Shown: positions 27,825 through 37,439, counted from the first letter of the stretch. The stretch: DNA of 64,000 nucleotides from Oscillospiraceae bacterium MB08-C2-2 (GCA_035621215.1 CP141729.1:828944-892943); one strand, 5' to 3'. Notes: generated by a model not told the origin, from the sequence alone. Program-made: numbers and translations.

Positions 27825-27865
27825 AAAAAAAGCGGCCTGCCTGATAAAAGGCAGGTCGATTTTTT
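27825..27865. terminator. Bidirectional terminator between convergent genes
   Basis: CCTGCCT (27836-27842) pairs perfectly with AGGCAGG (27849-27855), flanked by a run of A on the left and T on the right. It ends the plus-strand GGDEF-EAL transcript and the minus-strand RNase H-like transcript. Confidence 0.85.
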
Positions 27866-27888
27866 ATGCTGAATTGATCCGCTTATAT

Positions 27889-28476
27889 TTATAGGGCAGA
27901 TCCTTTGGGGCGCCGCCTTGTTCTGCGGCGGTTCGGCTGCTTTGTATTCACAAGCTTTTTTTCTGCCAGAACAATCTGAGCCGCTTCCCTCTCCTGATGA
28001 TCCCTGCGCTGGCGCTTCTTTTCTTGAAGAATCTCATTAGACAGCTCATGTGCGCTGTTGTTGCCATCTCGGCTAATCCAAAAAAGGGTGACGAAATTGT
28101 TTTTTTCCAGCCGCATAAGCTGCATGGTCAAACCGTAAAGCAATTCATTTTCCGCCAGATAATCCGGCAGCTTTTCCGGTCTGTTCTGCATGGCAAGCGT
28201 AGCTTTAGCCTTTTGAATGCCCTCTACCAAAGTCAAATCATCGCAGTGAAAGCGAATGGTCTGGCTAAAGGGAATATAGCCGGTTCTCTGCTTGGTATCG
28301 ATATATCCGATTGCCTTATTCAGCGCCCGCAGTTCACATAAACGAATGTTTGAGGATGCGGGGATTTCCTTCCCAGATCGAAGCTGCAGACTCCCATCCA
28401 TATAAACCACCACACCAATGGTAGCAATATCACCTTTAGGATAATAACTGGCATCGCAATAAACATCAATACGCAT
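27889..28476 (-). CDS. RNase H-fold protein with basic tail
   Basis: 195 residues. The N-terminal half has the RNase H fold pattern: D8 in YCDASYY, E48 in LCELRALNKAI, and D79/D80 in FHCDDLTLVEGI. The final motif reads NNSAHELSNE, with histidine where RNase HI has the fourth aspartate, as in RVT_3-like RNase H relatives. The last 55 residues are strongly basic (ending PNRRRTRRRPKGSAL), suggesting nucleic-acid binding. ATG at 28476 follows a perfect AAAGGAGG. The gene stands alone. Catalytic activity is uncertain. Confidence 0.72.
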   Translation of the reverse strand: MRIDVYCDASYYPKGDIATIGVVVYMDGSLQLRSGKEIPASSNIRLCELRALNKAIGYIDTKQRTGYIPFSQTIRFHCDDLTLVEGIQKAKATLAMQNRPEKLPDYLAENELLYGLTMQLMRLEKNNFVTLFWISRDGNNSAHELSNEILQEKKRQRRDHQEREAAQIVLAEKKLVNTKQPNRRRTRRRPKGSAL

Positions 28477-28596
28477 AACCAGCCTCCTTTCATCAGGCAA
28501 TACCTTTTTATCGGTTGATAGTAAATTTAATTTTTCTATGCCAATAGTATACCACAAAAAGGGGGTGTCTTGCACCTTTTTATTTCTTCCAAAGAA

Positions 28597-28634
28597 AACC
28601 GCCCTTCTTTGAACGATTCAAAGAAAGAGCGGTT
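28597..28634 (-). terminator. Terminator downstream of hslO
   Basis: AACCGC (28597-28602) pairs with GCGGTT (28629-28634), and inside TTCTTTGA pairs perfectly with TCAAAGAA. On the minus strand TTTTCTTT follows. It lies about 140 bases past the hslO stop. Confidence 0.7.
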
Positions 28635-28773
28635 AAGCAGCTCGTATTGCATCCCTAAGTTGAAATTACCTAAATCAAGTTAGTTCGATCACTTCTTTTA
28701 AGACTGCTGCACGAATTCCTCTTAGGAAGCCAGTTGGCTATCATTCTATCGCAGAATACTTGATGGCCAAAAC

Positions 28774-29643
28774 CTACCGGCCCAGAGCACGCAGCTCTGT
28801 GGGGTTAAAACGGTATTTCTTGTTGCAGAAGTGGCAATCCACTTCGGTGACCTCCTGCTCCTTGGCCATTTGATCCAGCTCTTCCCGCCCAAGGCTCAGC
28901 AGAGCACGTTCCACACGCTGGCGGCTGCAATCGCACCGGTAAGAAACTTCTCGGGTCTCAATAACCTGTGGTTCCATGCCTTCCAGCAGCTTATGAGCGA
29001 TATCATGGGGTGTCATCCCGGAAGATAGCATCTGGGTAACAGAAGGAAGCTTTCCCACGTTGGCTTCCAGCTGGGCAATGGTCTCATCGGTGGCTCCAGG
29101 CAGAAGCTGCACCAAAAAGCCCCCGGCATTGAGCACAGTCAAATCGGTGTTAACCAGCACACCGAGGCCGCAAACCGTGGGGGTCTGCTCGCTGGTGGCA
29201 TAATAGTGGGTGATATCCTCAGCGATCTCGCCGGAAACAATGGGAGTCTGGCCAATATAAGGCTCCTTCATCCCCAAATCCTTGAGGACATAAAGGAGGC
29301 CGTTTTTGCCTACAGCACCCGCCACATCCAACTTGCCATATTGATTCAAAGGCAGCTCTACAATGGGATTTTCCACGTAACCCCGCACATTGCCCTGAGA
29401 ATCGGAAACAGCGATAACACTGCCGGAAGGCCCATCCCCTTTAAGGCGCAGCGTGATGGAATCATCCTCATGATACAGCATAGTGCCCATCATGGAGGCC
29501 GCAGTCAGCAGCCGCCCCAGAGCTGCTGTAACCACAGCGGAGGTGCGGTGAAGCTGCTCCGCTCTAAAAACGATGTCGGTGGAATCCATAGCCTGGCAGA
29601 CTACGCCTCCATCCGCTGAAATGGTTTTGATTATTGTTGCCAT
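28774..29643 (-). CDS. hslO: Redox-regulated chaperone Hsp33
   Basis: 289 residues. Hsp33 is a holdase that is switched on by oxidation. The C-terminal redox switch is intact: CDC (in YRCDCSRQ) and CHFC (in DCHFCNKKY) form the zinc-binding CxC and CxxC pair. The N-terminal substrate-binding part (LGRLLTAASMMGTML, LRLKGDGPSG) is typical. It is followed upstream by a methyltransferase gene with an 8-base gap, so the yerC-methyltransferase-hslO genes form one unit. Confidence 0.95.
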   Translation of the reverse strand: MATIIKTISADGGVVCQAMDSTDIVFRAEQLHRTSAVVTAALGRLLTAASMMGTMLYHEDDSITLRLKGDGPSGSVIAVSDSQGNVRGYVENPIVELPLNQYGKLDVAGAVGKNGLLYVLKDLGMKEPYIGQTPIVSGEIAEDITHYYATSEQTPTVCGLGVLVNTDLTVLNAGGFLVQLLPGATDETIAQLEANVGKLPSVTQMLSSGMTPHDIAHKLLEGMEPQVIETREVSYRCDCSRQRVERALLSLGREELDQMAKEQEVTEVDCHFCNKKYRFNPTELRALGR

Positions 29644-29651
29644 AAAATGTT

Positions 29652-30413
29652 CTAGTTCCTTTCCTGCTCCTTCTTTCTGGCTGCAAAAACCAGACGTTCG
29701 GAACTTTCCTGAGGCGGCTCAAAGCTATCCTCATGAAAAATAGCAAGCAGCTCAAAGCCAGCCTGCTCCAAAAGCTTCTCCCACACCGAAATGGGGTAGG
29801 CCCTTTCACAAAAGCATTCCCTGCTCCGGTTATACCGCCCGGATTCCAGCTTTTCGAAGAAATCCAGTGTAACCTCCACCACTCCATCCTGGGAGCTGAA
29901 GGCATTTTGCCATACACAATAAACCGAGGGCTTTTCCAAAACAAAAACGGAATCCCCCAGTATATTCTGGTGCTTATAAAAAGTGTTAACATCAAAGAGA
30001 AACAGCCCGCCAGGGTTGGTAAACAGCCCTACCCGGTGAAAAACTTCCCGGAGATCGGCTTCCGCAGTGATATGATTGAGACTATCCAGTGCACAGACTG
30101 CCACATCCACCGTGCCGTATAAATCTAACTCTTCCATATCCTGACAGAGAAAGAGCGGTGGCTTTTCCAATATGCCTGTTTTAGTATAGGCCATAGAAAG
30201 CATTTCCTGAGAACCATCCACACCAATGCACTCATAGCCTAGGTCGGCTAAAGCCAGCGTCAAGCTGCCGGTGCCACAGGCTAAATCCAGCAGAAGGCGG
30301 CCTTCGCCCAGATTGTATCGGTGTATCAAGCTGTCAAAATATTTGGCTCTGGCGGCATAATCTACATTATCGGTTAAGGTATCATAATGGCGCGCAAAGA
30401 CACTGTAGCTCAT
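29652..30413 (-). CDS. Class I SAM-dependent methyltransferase
   Basis: 253 residues. The SAM-binding motif I is LLLDLACGTGSLTLALADLG (about 40-59), followed by CIGVDGSQEMLSMA and the acidic VAVCALDSLNH. The C-terminal part gives no substrate clue. The start overlaps the yerC stop (ATGA-type), so the two are translationally coupled. Linked genes (Hsp33 and a TrpR-like regulator) do not reveal the substrate. Confidence 0.85.
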   Translation of the reverse strand: MSYSVFARHYDTLTDNVDYAARAKYFDSLIHRYNLGEGRLLLDLACGTGSLTLALADLGYECIGVDGSQEMLSMAYTKTGILEKPPLFLCQDMEELDLYGTVDVAVCALDSLNHITAEADLREVFHRVGLFTNPGGLFLFDVNTFYKHQNILGDSVFVLEKPSVYCVWQNAFSSQDGVVEVTLDFFEKLESGRYNRSRECFCERAYPISVWEKLLEQAGFELLAIFHEDSFEPPQESSERLVFAARKKEQERN

Positions 30414-30703
30414 TCCTTGGATTCCAAACGGGAAAAGGCCAGCTTATAGCCATCGCTGCCATAATGAAGCGACCGGTTAACCCGGCTGATGGTTGCGGTG
30501 CTGGCTCCGGTTTTCTGCACAATATCGTTGTAAACCATCTGCTGGTTAAGCATATGGGCCACCTGAATACGCTGGGAAAGAGCCTTCAGCTCGGGAACTG
30601 TACACAAATCCTCAAAAAAAGCATAGCATTCCTCCATGCTTTCAAGAGTCAGTATGGCCTGGAAAAGAGCATCCAAATCAATCTTTTTTAATTTATCGGT
30701 CAT
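30410..30703 (-). CDS. yerC: YerC/YecD-family TrpR-like DNA-binding protein
   Basis: 97 residues, all-helical. The TrpR-type helix-turn-helix is QKTGASTATISRVNRSLHYG (about 63-82). YerC family proteins resemble the tryptophan repressor but lack clear evidence for tryptophan binding, and their targets are unknown. It is the first gene of the unit with a methyltransferase and hslO and has a plausible promoter at 30744-30772. Confidence 0.9.
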   Translation of the reverse strand: MTDKLKKIDLDALFQAILTLESMEECYAFFEDLCTVPELKALSQRIQVAHMLNQQMVYNDIVQKTGASTATISRVNRSLHYGSDGYKLAFSRLESKE

Positions 30704-30743
30704 GATAAACCACCCTCTCGTTTTCCCAAATACCTGTACCTAT

Positions 30744-30772
30744 AGTGTAGCACAAAGCTCTATCACTGTAAA
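30744..30772 (-). promoter_or_regulatory. Predicted sigma-A promoter of yerC
   Basis: TTTACA (30767-30772) and TACACT (30744-30749) on the minus strand with a 17-base spacer, about 40 bases ahead of the yerC start. Confidence 0.55.
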
Positions 30773-30852
30773 GCGTTAACGCACCAACAATACCACTAAA
30801 AATGCCCATTACACCACAGCAAGATACCCGAAAAACCCAAAAGAGAACGGCA

Positions 30853-30889
30853 CATCCTCTCAAAACGAAGGAAATGCCGTCCGTCGAGC
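30853..30889 (-). terminator. Probable terminator downstream of lysA
   Basis: ACGGCA (about 30856-30861) pairs with TGCCGT (about 30884-30889), with TCCT/AGGA pairing further in. On the minus strand it is followed by TCTCTTTTGGGTTTTT. The T run is interrupted, so efficiency is uncertain. Confidence 0.5.
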
Positions 30890-30902
30890 TGCTTTTTACA
30901 GC

Positions 30903-32204
30903 TTAAAGCAAATCGTTGCGCACCAGATCTTCGTGGGTTTCTCTCTTAACCACAACACGTGCATCCTTGCCATTGACCATAACCACAGCGGGCTTGGCAA
31001 GGCGATTGTAGTTGGAGGACATGGAATAGTTATAGGCACCGGTTGCCAGCACCGCCAAGGTATCCCCCACTTGGACCGGCTGGAGCTTTACATTCTCGCC
31101 CAACAGATCACCGCTTTCACAGCAGCGACCTGCTACCGTGACCACAGAGGCTTTGGGCTGAGTGGCCTTGCCTGCAATCATCATATCGTATTCGGCCTTG
31201 TAAAGGGCATAACGGGGATTATCGGCCATGCCGCCATCCACCGAAACATAGGTGCGGATATTGGGGATTTCCTTGATGCCGCCAACGGTATACAGTGTGA
31301 TACCCGCAGGCCCGGAGATGGAACGGCCCGGCTCCATAATGATAAAAGGAGTGTTCAGACCGTGCTTGGCGCAGTTCTCCTTGACGGTGCGGGAGACCAT
31401 TTCCATGTAGCTGCCATATTCCACCGGGTTGTTCTCGGGGGTATACTGGATGCCATAGCCGCCGCCCAGATTGAGCTCGGCAATCTCATAGCCCAGCTCA
31501 TCCTTCACCTTAGCCATAAGGCCTACCATAACCTCACCGGCCAGCTGGAAGGGCTCCACACCGAAAATCTGTGAACCAATGTGGCAATGCAGGCCTGCCA
31601 GATGAATGTGGCTCATGCCGATGGCCTGCCGGATGGCTTCAAAGGCCTCGCCGGTTTCCAGCGCAAAGCCAAATTTACTGTCAATCTGACCGGTTTTGGT
31701 GAAGTCATGGGTATGGGCATCAATGCCCGGCTTGATGCGGAAATGAATGGTTACCTTTTTATTGTCAGCCTTGGCAATCTCATTGAGCAGTTCCAGTTCA
31801 TAGATGTTATCCACCACAATGCGGCCGACACCGCTGCGAACTGCATAGGTCAGCTCCACAGGAGGCTTGTTGTTTCCGTGAAAAAGAAGCTTCTCCGCCG
31901 GGAATCCTACCGAAAGAGCGGTATAAAGCTCCCCGGAGGATACCACATCCATGCCCAGTCCTTCTTCCATGACGATCTTGCAGATGGCCTTACAGCAAAA
32001 GGATTTTGCAGCAAAGGCTACCATTCCGCGACCGTCGTAATATTTTTCCATAGACTGCTTATAGCTGCGGCAATTTTGGCGAATCTGGTTCTCATCCATT
32101 ACATAAAGCGGGGTTCCAAAGGTCTGGGCGAGCTCAAGAGTATCCCGCTCTCCAATGGTCAAATGTCCCTGGGAATTGACACCCAGGCAATCGGATACAA
32201 ACAT
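30903..32204 (-). CDS. lysA: Diaminopimelate decarboxylase
   Basis: 433 residues. LysA makes lysine from meso-diaminopimelate with pyridoxal phosphate; the PLP lysine is K67 in FAAKSF. HFRIKPGI, LHCHIGSQI, LNLGGGYGI and CCESGDLLGE are family signatures. ATG at 32204 has AGGAG eight bases upstream, better than the GTG at 32210. The gap to engB contains the multi-hairpin element at 32231-32402, not a recognisable lysine riboswitch. Confidence 0.95.
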   Translation of the reverse strand: MFVSDCLGVNSQGHLTIGERDTLELAQTFGTPLYVMDENQIRQNCRSYKQSMEKYYDGRGMVAFAAKSFCCKAICKIVMEEGLGMDVVSSGELYTALSVGFPAEKLLFHGNNKPPVELTYAVRSGVGRIVVDNIYELELLNEIAKADNKKVTIHFRIKPGIDAHTHDFTKTGQIDSKFGFALETGEAFEAIRQAIGMSHIHLAGLHCHIGSQIFGVEPFQLAGEVMVGLMAKVKDELGYEIAELNLGGGYGIQYTPENNPVEYGSYMEMVSRTVKENCAKHGLNTPFIIMEPGRSISGPAGITLYTVGGIKEIPNIRTYVSVDGGMADNPRYALYKAEYDMMIAGKATQPKASVVTVAGRCCESGDLLGENVKLQPVQVGDTLAVLATGAYNYSMSSNYNRLAKPAVVMVNGKDARVVVKRETHEDLVRNDLL

Positions 32205-32230
32205 ACACACCTCTCCTGTTTTGTAAACTT

Positions 32231-32402
32231 ATTTCATTTCAAAACAATCCCCCAAAACTGTTTTGAAGTTGCGGCAAAGCCGCGGTTTCCGCTCAAAGAA
32301 ACGGAAGAAATACTATTTATAGTCAATTTGAACACCTTAGGTGCACCGGCGTGCTCTGCACAGCCAACTTTAAAACAAGCGATTTTAAAGTAAATTTACT
32401 AT
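32231..32402. repeat. Multi-hairpin element, copy B (pair of 23.8 kb)
   Basis: Same plan as 23837-24003: TTCAAAACAAT/ACTGTTTTGAA (32238-32267), TTGCGGC-AAA-GCCGCGG (32269-32285) and TTCCG/CGGAA (32287-32306). Then comes TTTATAGTCA (32316-32325) and a domain closed by ATAGTCAATTT (32319-32329) with AAATTTACTAT (32392-32402), one mismatch. Inside are GTGCA/TGCAC (32341-32361) and ACTTTAAAA/TTTTAAAGT (32367-32391). It lies between engB and lysA, in the opposite orientation to the downstream gene compared with copy A. Confidence 0.75.
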
Positions 32403-32418
32403 TTAAACAAACCGGAGC

Positions 32419-33030
32419 TTATTCCGGCAATTGCTGCTCACTTTCAAAACCCGCTGCAATTTCCTCAATAATACCGCGGACTTCTTCCACACCCTCCCCT
32501 GTCTCCGCAGAAAAAGGAATGACCGTAATCTGCTGCGCAAAAGGGATTTCTTGCTGCAGCGCCTCCAAACGGCTTTGACGCTGCATGGGCTTTAGCTTAT
32601 CCATCTTGGTCAACACCACCACAAAAGGAATCTCTGCCTCGATGAGAAAATCAAGCATCGTCAGATCATCCTGTGTGGGAGCATGCCGGGCATCGATGAG
32701 CTGAAAAATCAGCTCAAGGCTGCGCCCGGTGCTGAAATAATCCTCCATGAGCCGCCCCCATCGGGCCTTCTCGGTTTTTGCTACCTTGGCATAACCATAG
32801 CCAGGTAAATCCGCAAACCGGGTGTTTTCCACCTTGAAAAAATTGATGGTGGTGGTTTTTCCCGGGCTGGAGCTGACCCTCGCAAGCTGTTTTCGATTGA
32901 AAACGGCGTTGATCATAGAGGATTTACCCACATTGGAACGCCCGGAAAAGGCGATCTCCGCAAGATCGGAAGGGGGAAGCTGGCTGGTAAGGCCATAGGA
33001 GGCTTCAAACACTACATTGTGAAAATTCAT
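32419..33030 (-). CDS. engB: Ribosome biogenesis GTPase EngB (YsxC)
   Basis: 203 residues. GTPase motifs: G1 FSGRSNVGKSSMIN (about 28-41), G3 DLPGYGYAK, G4 LTKMDKL and G5 IPFSAETGEG. YsxC acts late in assembly of the 50S subunit. ATG at 33030 follows GAGGAG; a GTG at 33036 is an alternative. It lies right after lon, as in many Firmicutes. Confidence 0.94.
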   Translation of the reverse strand: MNFHNVVFEASYGLTSQLPPSDLAEIAFSGRSNVGKSSMINAVFNRKQLARVSSSPGKTTTINFFKVENTRFADLPGYGYAKVAKTEKARWGRLMEDYFSTGRSLELIFQLIDARHAPTQDDLTMLDFLIEAEIPFVVVLTKMDKLKPMQRQSRLEALQQEIPFAQQITVIPFSAETGEGVEEVRGIIEEIAAGFESEQQLPE

Positions 33031-33055
33031 AACCACTCCTCAATGCCAAAGGGGC

Positions 33056-35485
33056 CTATTGCTGAAGCACCGCCTTGGCAGACAAAACATCTGTTTCATA
33101 TTCCAAAGCAGGGATAACCTCATTGCTTTGGGCTTTTTCCGCCGTTCCAGTGTATTTCTCTACCAAGGCCACATCCAGCACAGTGCGGATATGCTTGGCA
33201 GGGATAAACCGAATGGCTTGCTTGACCACAGGGTCTACCTCTTCCAGATCGGAAAGGTTATCCTGCGGGATAATAATAGTCTTGATACCCAAGCGATAGG
33301 CCGCCATGGTTTTTTCTTTCAAACCACCGATGGGAAGCACTCTGCCCCGGAGAGAAATCTCACCGGTCATGGCAACCTCACGATGAACGGCAATACCTGA
33401 AAGTGCAGATACCAACGCAGTGCAGATGGTAATACCCGCCGATGGGCCATCCTTGGGCACTGCACCCTCCGGCACATGGATATGGATATCTTTGGTTTTA
33501 TAGAAATCCTTAGGGATACCGTATTTTTCACAGCAGGTACGCACATAACTGATGGCGGCCTGGGCAGATTCTTTCATCACATCGCCCAAACTGCCGGTGA
33601 GCACCACCTTGCCGTTGCCTTCCAGCACCGCTACCTCAATCTCCAGCATTTCGCCGCCTACAGAGGTCCATGCAAGGCCGTTAACCAAACCAACCTCATC
33701 ATGATCTTCCAATACATCTAGTTTGAATTTATGGGCTCCCAAATATTCCTGAATGTTCTGAGCGTTGATGGTTACCTTCTCCAGCTCGCCGCCCACAATC
33801 TTTTTGGCGGCCTTGCGGCAAAGGGAGGCAATCTCCCGCTCCAGACTACGAACACCGGCTTCCCGGGTGTAGTGATCAATCAAGGCAAAAATGGCACCGT
33901 CGGCCAACTTAAAGGTGGCGGAAGTGAGCCCGTGTTTTTTAGACTGCTTTTTGACCAGATACTTTTTGGCAATGCTGAATTTTTCCTGGCGGGTATAGCT
34001 GGTCAGGTTGATGACCTCCATCCTATCCAGCAAAGGCCGGGGGATGGTGGAAAGGTTATTGGCTGTGGCGATAAACAGCACCTGAGAAAGATCAAAGGGA
34101 ATCTCGATATAGTGATCCCGGAAAGCGAAGTTTTGCTCGGAATCCAGAACCTCCAACAGCGCCGCGGAAGGATCGCCCCGGTAATCGCTGCCCAGCTTAT
34201 CCACCTCATCCAGCAAGAGAAGCGGGTTTTTGGTTCCGGCCTGCCGCATTGCATTGATAATCCGGCCAGGCATAGAGCCCACATAGGTTTTGCGGTGACC
34301 TCGAATATCCGATTCATCCCGCACGCCGCCCAAGGACATCCGCACATATTTGCGCCCAAGGCTCTTGGCGATGGAATTGGCCACCGAGGTTTTGCCCACG
34401 CCCGGAGGGCCCGCCAGACAGATAATCTGCCCCTTCATATCGGGGGCCAGCTTACGGACGGCCAGCATCTCCAAAATGCGCTCTTTAACCTTCTCCATAC
34501 CATAATGGTCGGCATCCAGCTGTTTTTTGGCTTTGGCAATATCAAACCGATCACGGGTGGTCTTGTTCCAAGGAAGCTCAAGGCAGGTATCCAGATAGGT
34601 TTTAATAACCCCTGCCTCATGGGAATTGCCCGGCATTTTCAGCAGGCGGTCGGCCTCCTTGTGAAGCCGCTCGGCGGATTCCTCATCCAGCTTGAGGGCC
34701 TCGATCTTTTCGTGATATTCATAGGCCTCGCTTTGGGAATCTCCATCCCCCAGCTCGGCGGAAATTGCCTTCATCTGCTCACGGAGGTAATATTCCCGCT
34801 GGTTGGTATCAATTTGATCCCGAACCTTTTCTTGAATCTCCTGCTCAAGAGAAAGGATTTCATTTTCTTCCTCCATAATATGAATGAGCAGGCGCAGCCG
34901 CTTGGCAATGCTGGATTCTTCCAGAATTTTTTGCTTGTCCACCGTTTTAATGGGCATGTTAGCCGCTATGTATTGGGAAATAAACTCAGGATTTTCCGAA
35001 GCAATGGCGTTGATCAGCATATCCTTTGGCATCCGGGGGGTCAGAGAGCTATACTCCTCAAATAAATCCTTAACGGTACGCAACAGCGCATCCAGCATGG
35101 ATTTTTTTCCGCCTCGGGCACTGTTAACGGGATATTCTTCGATGAGAGCCTCAAAGTATGGCTCATCCTCCAGTATTTTCAGGGTACGGGCACGATAAAG
35201 CCCCTCCACCAAAACCCGCAAATGATTCTGGGATTTGATGATCTGCTTGACTTCGCCCACAACACCGACTGTATACACATCACCGGTATCAGGCTCCTCA
35301 TCCCGCACATCCTTCTGTGCCACCAAATATATACGACGGTCGGCATTCATGACCTCATTGAGAGCCAGTATGGATTTATCTCTTCCCACATCAAAGTGAA
35401 GAACCATTTGGGGGAACAACACCATACCACGCATGGCCAGCATGGGTATTTTAATTGGCTGAATGCTTGTATCAGCGTTTTTCAT
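33056..35485 (-). CDS. lon: ATP-dependent protease Lon (LonA)
   Basis: About 809 residues with an N-terminal substrate domain (1-200), helical middle, AAA+ module (Walker A GPPGVGKT near 360, LLLDEVDKLG) and protease domain. The catalytic Ser is in PKDGPSAGIT and the Lys in PIGGLKEKT. Lon degrades misfolded and regulatory proteins. ATG at 35485 follows AAGGGGAG; the frame is open to 35509. It carries its own promoter (35595-35624). It follows tig, clpP and clpX in the classical protein-quality-control cluster. Confidence 0.96.
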   Translation of the reverse strand: MKNADTSIQPIKIPMLAMRGMVLFPQMVLHFDVGRDKSILALNEVMNADRRIYLVAQKDVRDEEPDTGDVYTVGVVGEVKQIIKSQNHLRVLVEGLYRARTLKILEDEPYFEALIEEYPVNSARGGKKSMLDALLRTVKDLFEEYSSLTPRMPKDMLINAIASENPEFISQYIAANMPIKTVDKQKILEESSIAKRLRLLIHIMEEENEILSLEQEIQEKVRDQIDTNQREYYLREQMKAISAELGDGDSQSEAYEYHEKIEALKLDEESAERLHKEADRLLKMPGNSHEAGVIKTYLDTCLELPWNKTTRDRFDIAKAKKQLDADHYGMEKVKERILEMLAVRKLAPDMKGQIICLAGPPGVGKTSVANSIAKSLGRKYVRMSLGGVRDESDIRGHRKTYVGSMPGRIINAMRQAGTKNPLLLLDEVDKLGSDYRGDPSAALLEVLDSEQNFAFRDHYIEIPFDLSQVLFIATANNLSTIPRPLLDRMEVINLTSYTRQEKFSIAKKYLVKKQSKKHGLTSATFKLADGAIFALIDHYTREAGVRSLEREIASLCRKAAKKIVGGELEKVTINAQNIQEYLGAHKFKLDVLEDHDEVGLVNGLAWTSVGGEMLEIEVAVLEGNGKVVLTGSLGDVMKESAQAAISYVRTCCEKYGIPKDFYKTKDIHIHVPEGAVPKDGPSAGITICTALVSALSGIAVHREVAMTGEISLRGRVLPIGGLKEKTMAAYRLGIKTIIIPQDNLSDLEEVDPVVKQAIRFIPAKHIRTVLDVALVEKYTGTAEKAQSNEVIPALEYETDVLSAKAVLQQ

Positions 35486-35594
35486 GTTTGAACTCCCCTT
35501 CTTTTTCATTTATTCAATCAATATGCAGGGCTTACAGCCCAAATGCACGCTGTTTCTCCCTGCCTGACAGATGGTTAGAATCTGCCATATTCAA

Positions 35595-35624
35595 ATTATA
35601 GTAAAACTGTATGCAATGTTTCAA
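35595..35624 (-). promoter_or_regulatory. Predicted sigma-A promoter of lon
   Basis: TTGAAA (35619-35624) and TATAAT (35595-35600) on the minus strand with an 18-base spacer. The leader is about 100 bases. Confidence 0.7.
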
Positions 35625-35739
35625 GTGAATCTCATGAAGAGATCATGAACAAATTTTGCACTCGACTATGGAGTCTGCCAATTTCACTTCAAACCTGCCT
35701 GATTTCACTAAAAATTTGGTTAGATTGAATTTTAGCAAA

Positions 35740-35762
35740 GGGCGGGGCTATTCACCCCGCCC
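35740..35762 (-). terminator. Hairpin terminator downstream of clpX
   Basis: GGGCGGGG (35740-35747) pairs perfectly with CCCCGCCC (35755-35762), loop of seven. On the minus strand TTTGCTAAAATT follows, so the T run is short. Confidence 0.65.
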
Positions 35763-35839
35763 CGCCCTCAACATATATACGTTATCCAACTGGGAAAAAG
35801 CTTTTGGTCATTTCAATTTGGCCACAATTTTATGATTGC

Positions 35840-37186
35840 TTATGCGGAAGGCTTGCGCAGGGTTTTCTTTTTTTCCGGCCCTCTGGTCAGCTTTAACTGC
35901 CGTGGCTTACGCTCAGGATCCCGGATGATAACCGGCTCTGCTTCCTTCTCCACCGATTCTTTGGTAATCTGAATGCGCTCAATGGTGTGATCAGAGGGAG
36001 CCTCATACATGATATCCCCGAGAGCATCCTCCATAATGGAGCGCAGACCACGAGCACCGGTTTTGCGTGCAATGGCCACATCTGCAATTTTTTCCAAAGC
36101 ATCCTCGGTAAATTCCAATGCAATATCATCCATTTCAAGCAGCTTTTGATACTGCTTAACAATGGAGTTTTTCGGCTCGGTCAAAATCTTGACCAAGGAC
36201 TGCTGATCCAAGGAATTGAGTGTTGTAATAATGGGAATACGCCCTACAAGCTCGGGTATCAGCCCAAACTTAACCAGATCATGGGGCTCGATCCGAGTCA
36301 TCAGCACATCGGTTTCTTTATCCTTTTTCTCAGCCAGCTTGGCGCCAAACCCCAAGGTGGTGGTGTTGATGCGCTTATCAATCACTTTTTCAAGGCCATC
36401 GAAGGCGCCGCCGCAAATAAACAGAATGTTGGTAGTATCAATGCGGATGAACTCCTGATTGGGATGCTTGCGTCCACCGTTGGGCGGTACATTGGAAACA
36501 GTACCCTCCAGGATTTTCAGCAAAGCCTGCTGTACACCCTCACCGCTTACATCGCGGGTGATGGAAGGATTCTCGGATTTCCGGGCGATCTTATCGATTT
36601 CATCCACATAGATGATTCCCCGCTCAGCCTTCTCCACATCAAAGTCGGCAGCCTGAATCAAGCGAAGCAGAATGTTCTCTACATCCTCGCCCACATAGCC
36701 GGCCTCAGTCAGAGTGGTGGCATCGGCAACCGCAAAAGGCACATCCAGCACACGGGCCAAGGTCTGGGCCAGAAGAGTTTTACCTACACCAGTGGGGCCA
36801 AGCAAAAGAATGTTGGATTTTTGAAGCTCCACATCCCCCTCGTCCTCCATGGCGAAAATGCGTTTATAATGATTGTAAACCGCTACAGAAAGGGACTTTT
36901 TGGCCCGATCCTGACCGATTACATACTGATCCAGCACTTCCTTGATTTCATGAGGCCGGGGTACAGTGAATCCGGTCTTGGAAGAAACATTGGGCTGTCT
37001 TTCAGAGGGAGAAGGCCGGGGAGATGCATCGTCGTAAATGTTCTCACCATCTAGCACACTCTGGCACAGCTCAATGCACTCATCACATATACACACGCCG
37101 GGTCCAGCAATCATGCGGCCCACTTCATCCTGCATTTTACCGCAAAAAGAACAGCGAAGTATACGGTTATCAATCGACTTAGACAT
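35840..37186 (-). CDS. clpX: ClpXP ATPase subunit ClpX
   Basis: About 448 residues. An N-terminal C4 zinc finger (CSFCGK and [10 protein letters not shown]) is followed by the AAA+ core with Walker A GPTGVGKT, Walker [11 protein letters not shown] and a C-terminal sensor-2 region ([13 protein letters not shown]). ClpX unfolds substrates and feeds them to ClpP. ATG at 37186 is chosen because AAAGGA lies at a suitable distance and the protein then begins [17 protein letters not shown]; other in-frame starts exist to 37297. A lysine-rich tail ends the protein. Confidence 0.96.
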   Translation of the reverse strand: MSKSIDNRILRCSFCGKMQDEVGRMIAGPGVCICDECIELCQSVLDGENIYDDASPRPSPSERQPNVSSKTGFTVPRPHEIKEVLDQYVIGQDRAKKSLSVAVYNHYKRIFAMEDEGDVELQKSNILLLGPTGVGKTLLAQTLARVLDVPFAVADATTLTEAGYVGEDVENILLRLIQAADFDVEKAERGIIYVDEIDKIARKSENPSITRDVSGEGVQQALLKILEGTVSNVPPNGGRKHPNQEFIRIDTTNILFICGGAFDGLEKVIDKRINTTTLGFGAKLAEKKDKETDVLMTRIEPHDLVKFGLIPELVGRIPIITTLNSLDQQSLVKILTEPKNSIVKQYQKLLEMDDIALEFTEDALEKIADVAIARKTGARGLRSIMEDALGDIMYEAPSDHTIERIQITKESVEKEAEPVIIRDPERKPRQLKLTRGPEKKKTLRKPSA

Positions 37187-37373
37187 AGTCATTGTCCTTT
37201 CCTGATGCAGAATCTGGAGGATGCCCGCCCCAAAGCGCCGATTTCCGGTTGCTCTGCCTATAATCCCATACGTTATAGGGATATAATCTGCGCGCATCTA
37301 TTGCCGCCTTCAGCTTTTGCCATGGGAACATTTTATTTCCCGCAAAACATAACGCCAAGGCTCAGCAAAAGAA

Positions 37374-37410
37374 AAAACCAAAGTGTGAAAAGAAATAATT
37401 CTTCTCACAC
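37374..37410 (-). terminator. Terminator between clpP and clpX
   Basis: GTGTGAAAAGAA (37383-37394) pairs with TTCTTCTCACAC (37399-37410) with one mismatch. On the minus strand the stem is followed by TTTGGTTTTTT. It shows that clpX is at least partly transcribed separately from clpP. Confidence 0.8.
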
Positions 37411-37439
37411 CAGTTTTTGATTGATAATCGAATCAAACG

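Larger units (their letters stand above)
35486..35839. other. Intergenic region between lon and clpX
   Basis: About 350 bases holding the lon promoter (35595-35624) and the clpX terminator (35740-35762). No CtsR heptad repeat or CIRCE element was found. Nothing else is recognised. Confidence 0.6.

Noticed and set aside
32205-32418. A lysine riboswitch ahead of lysA
   Set aside because: The L-box core (AGAGGNGC and following conserved helices) is absent on the minus strand, and the hairpins belong to the repeat family.
33731-35065. 444-codon plus-strand frame opposite lon
   Set aside because: Antisense shadow of a fully conserved lon gene.
35486-35839. CtsR or HrcA operator ahead of lon
   Set aside because: No heptad direct repeat or CIRCE inverted repeat was found.
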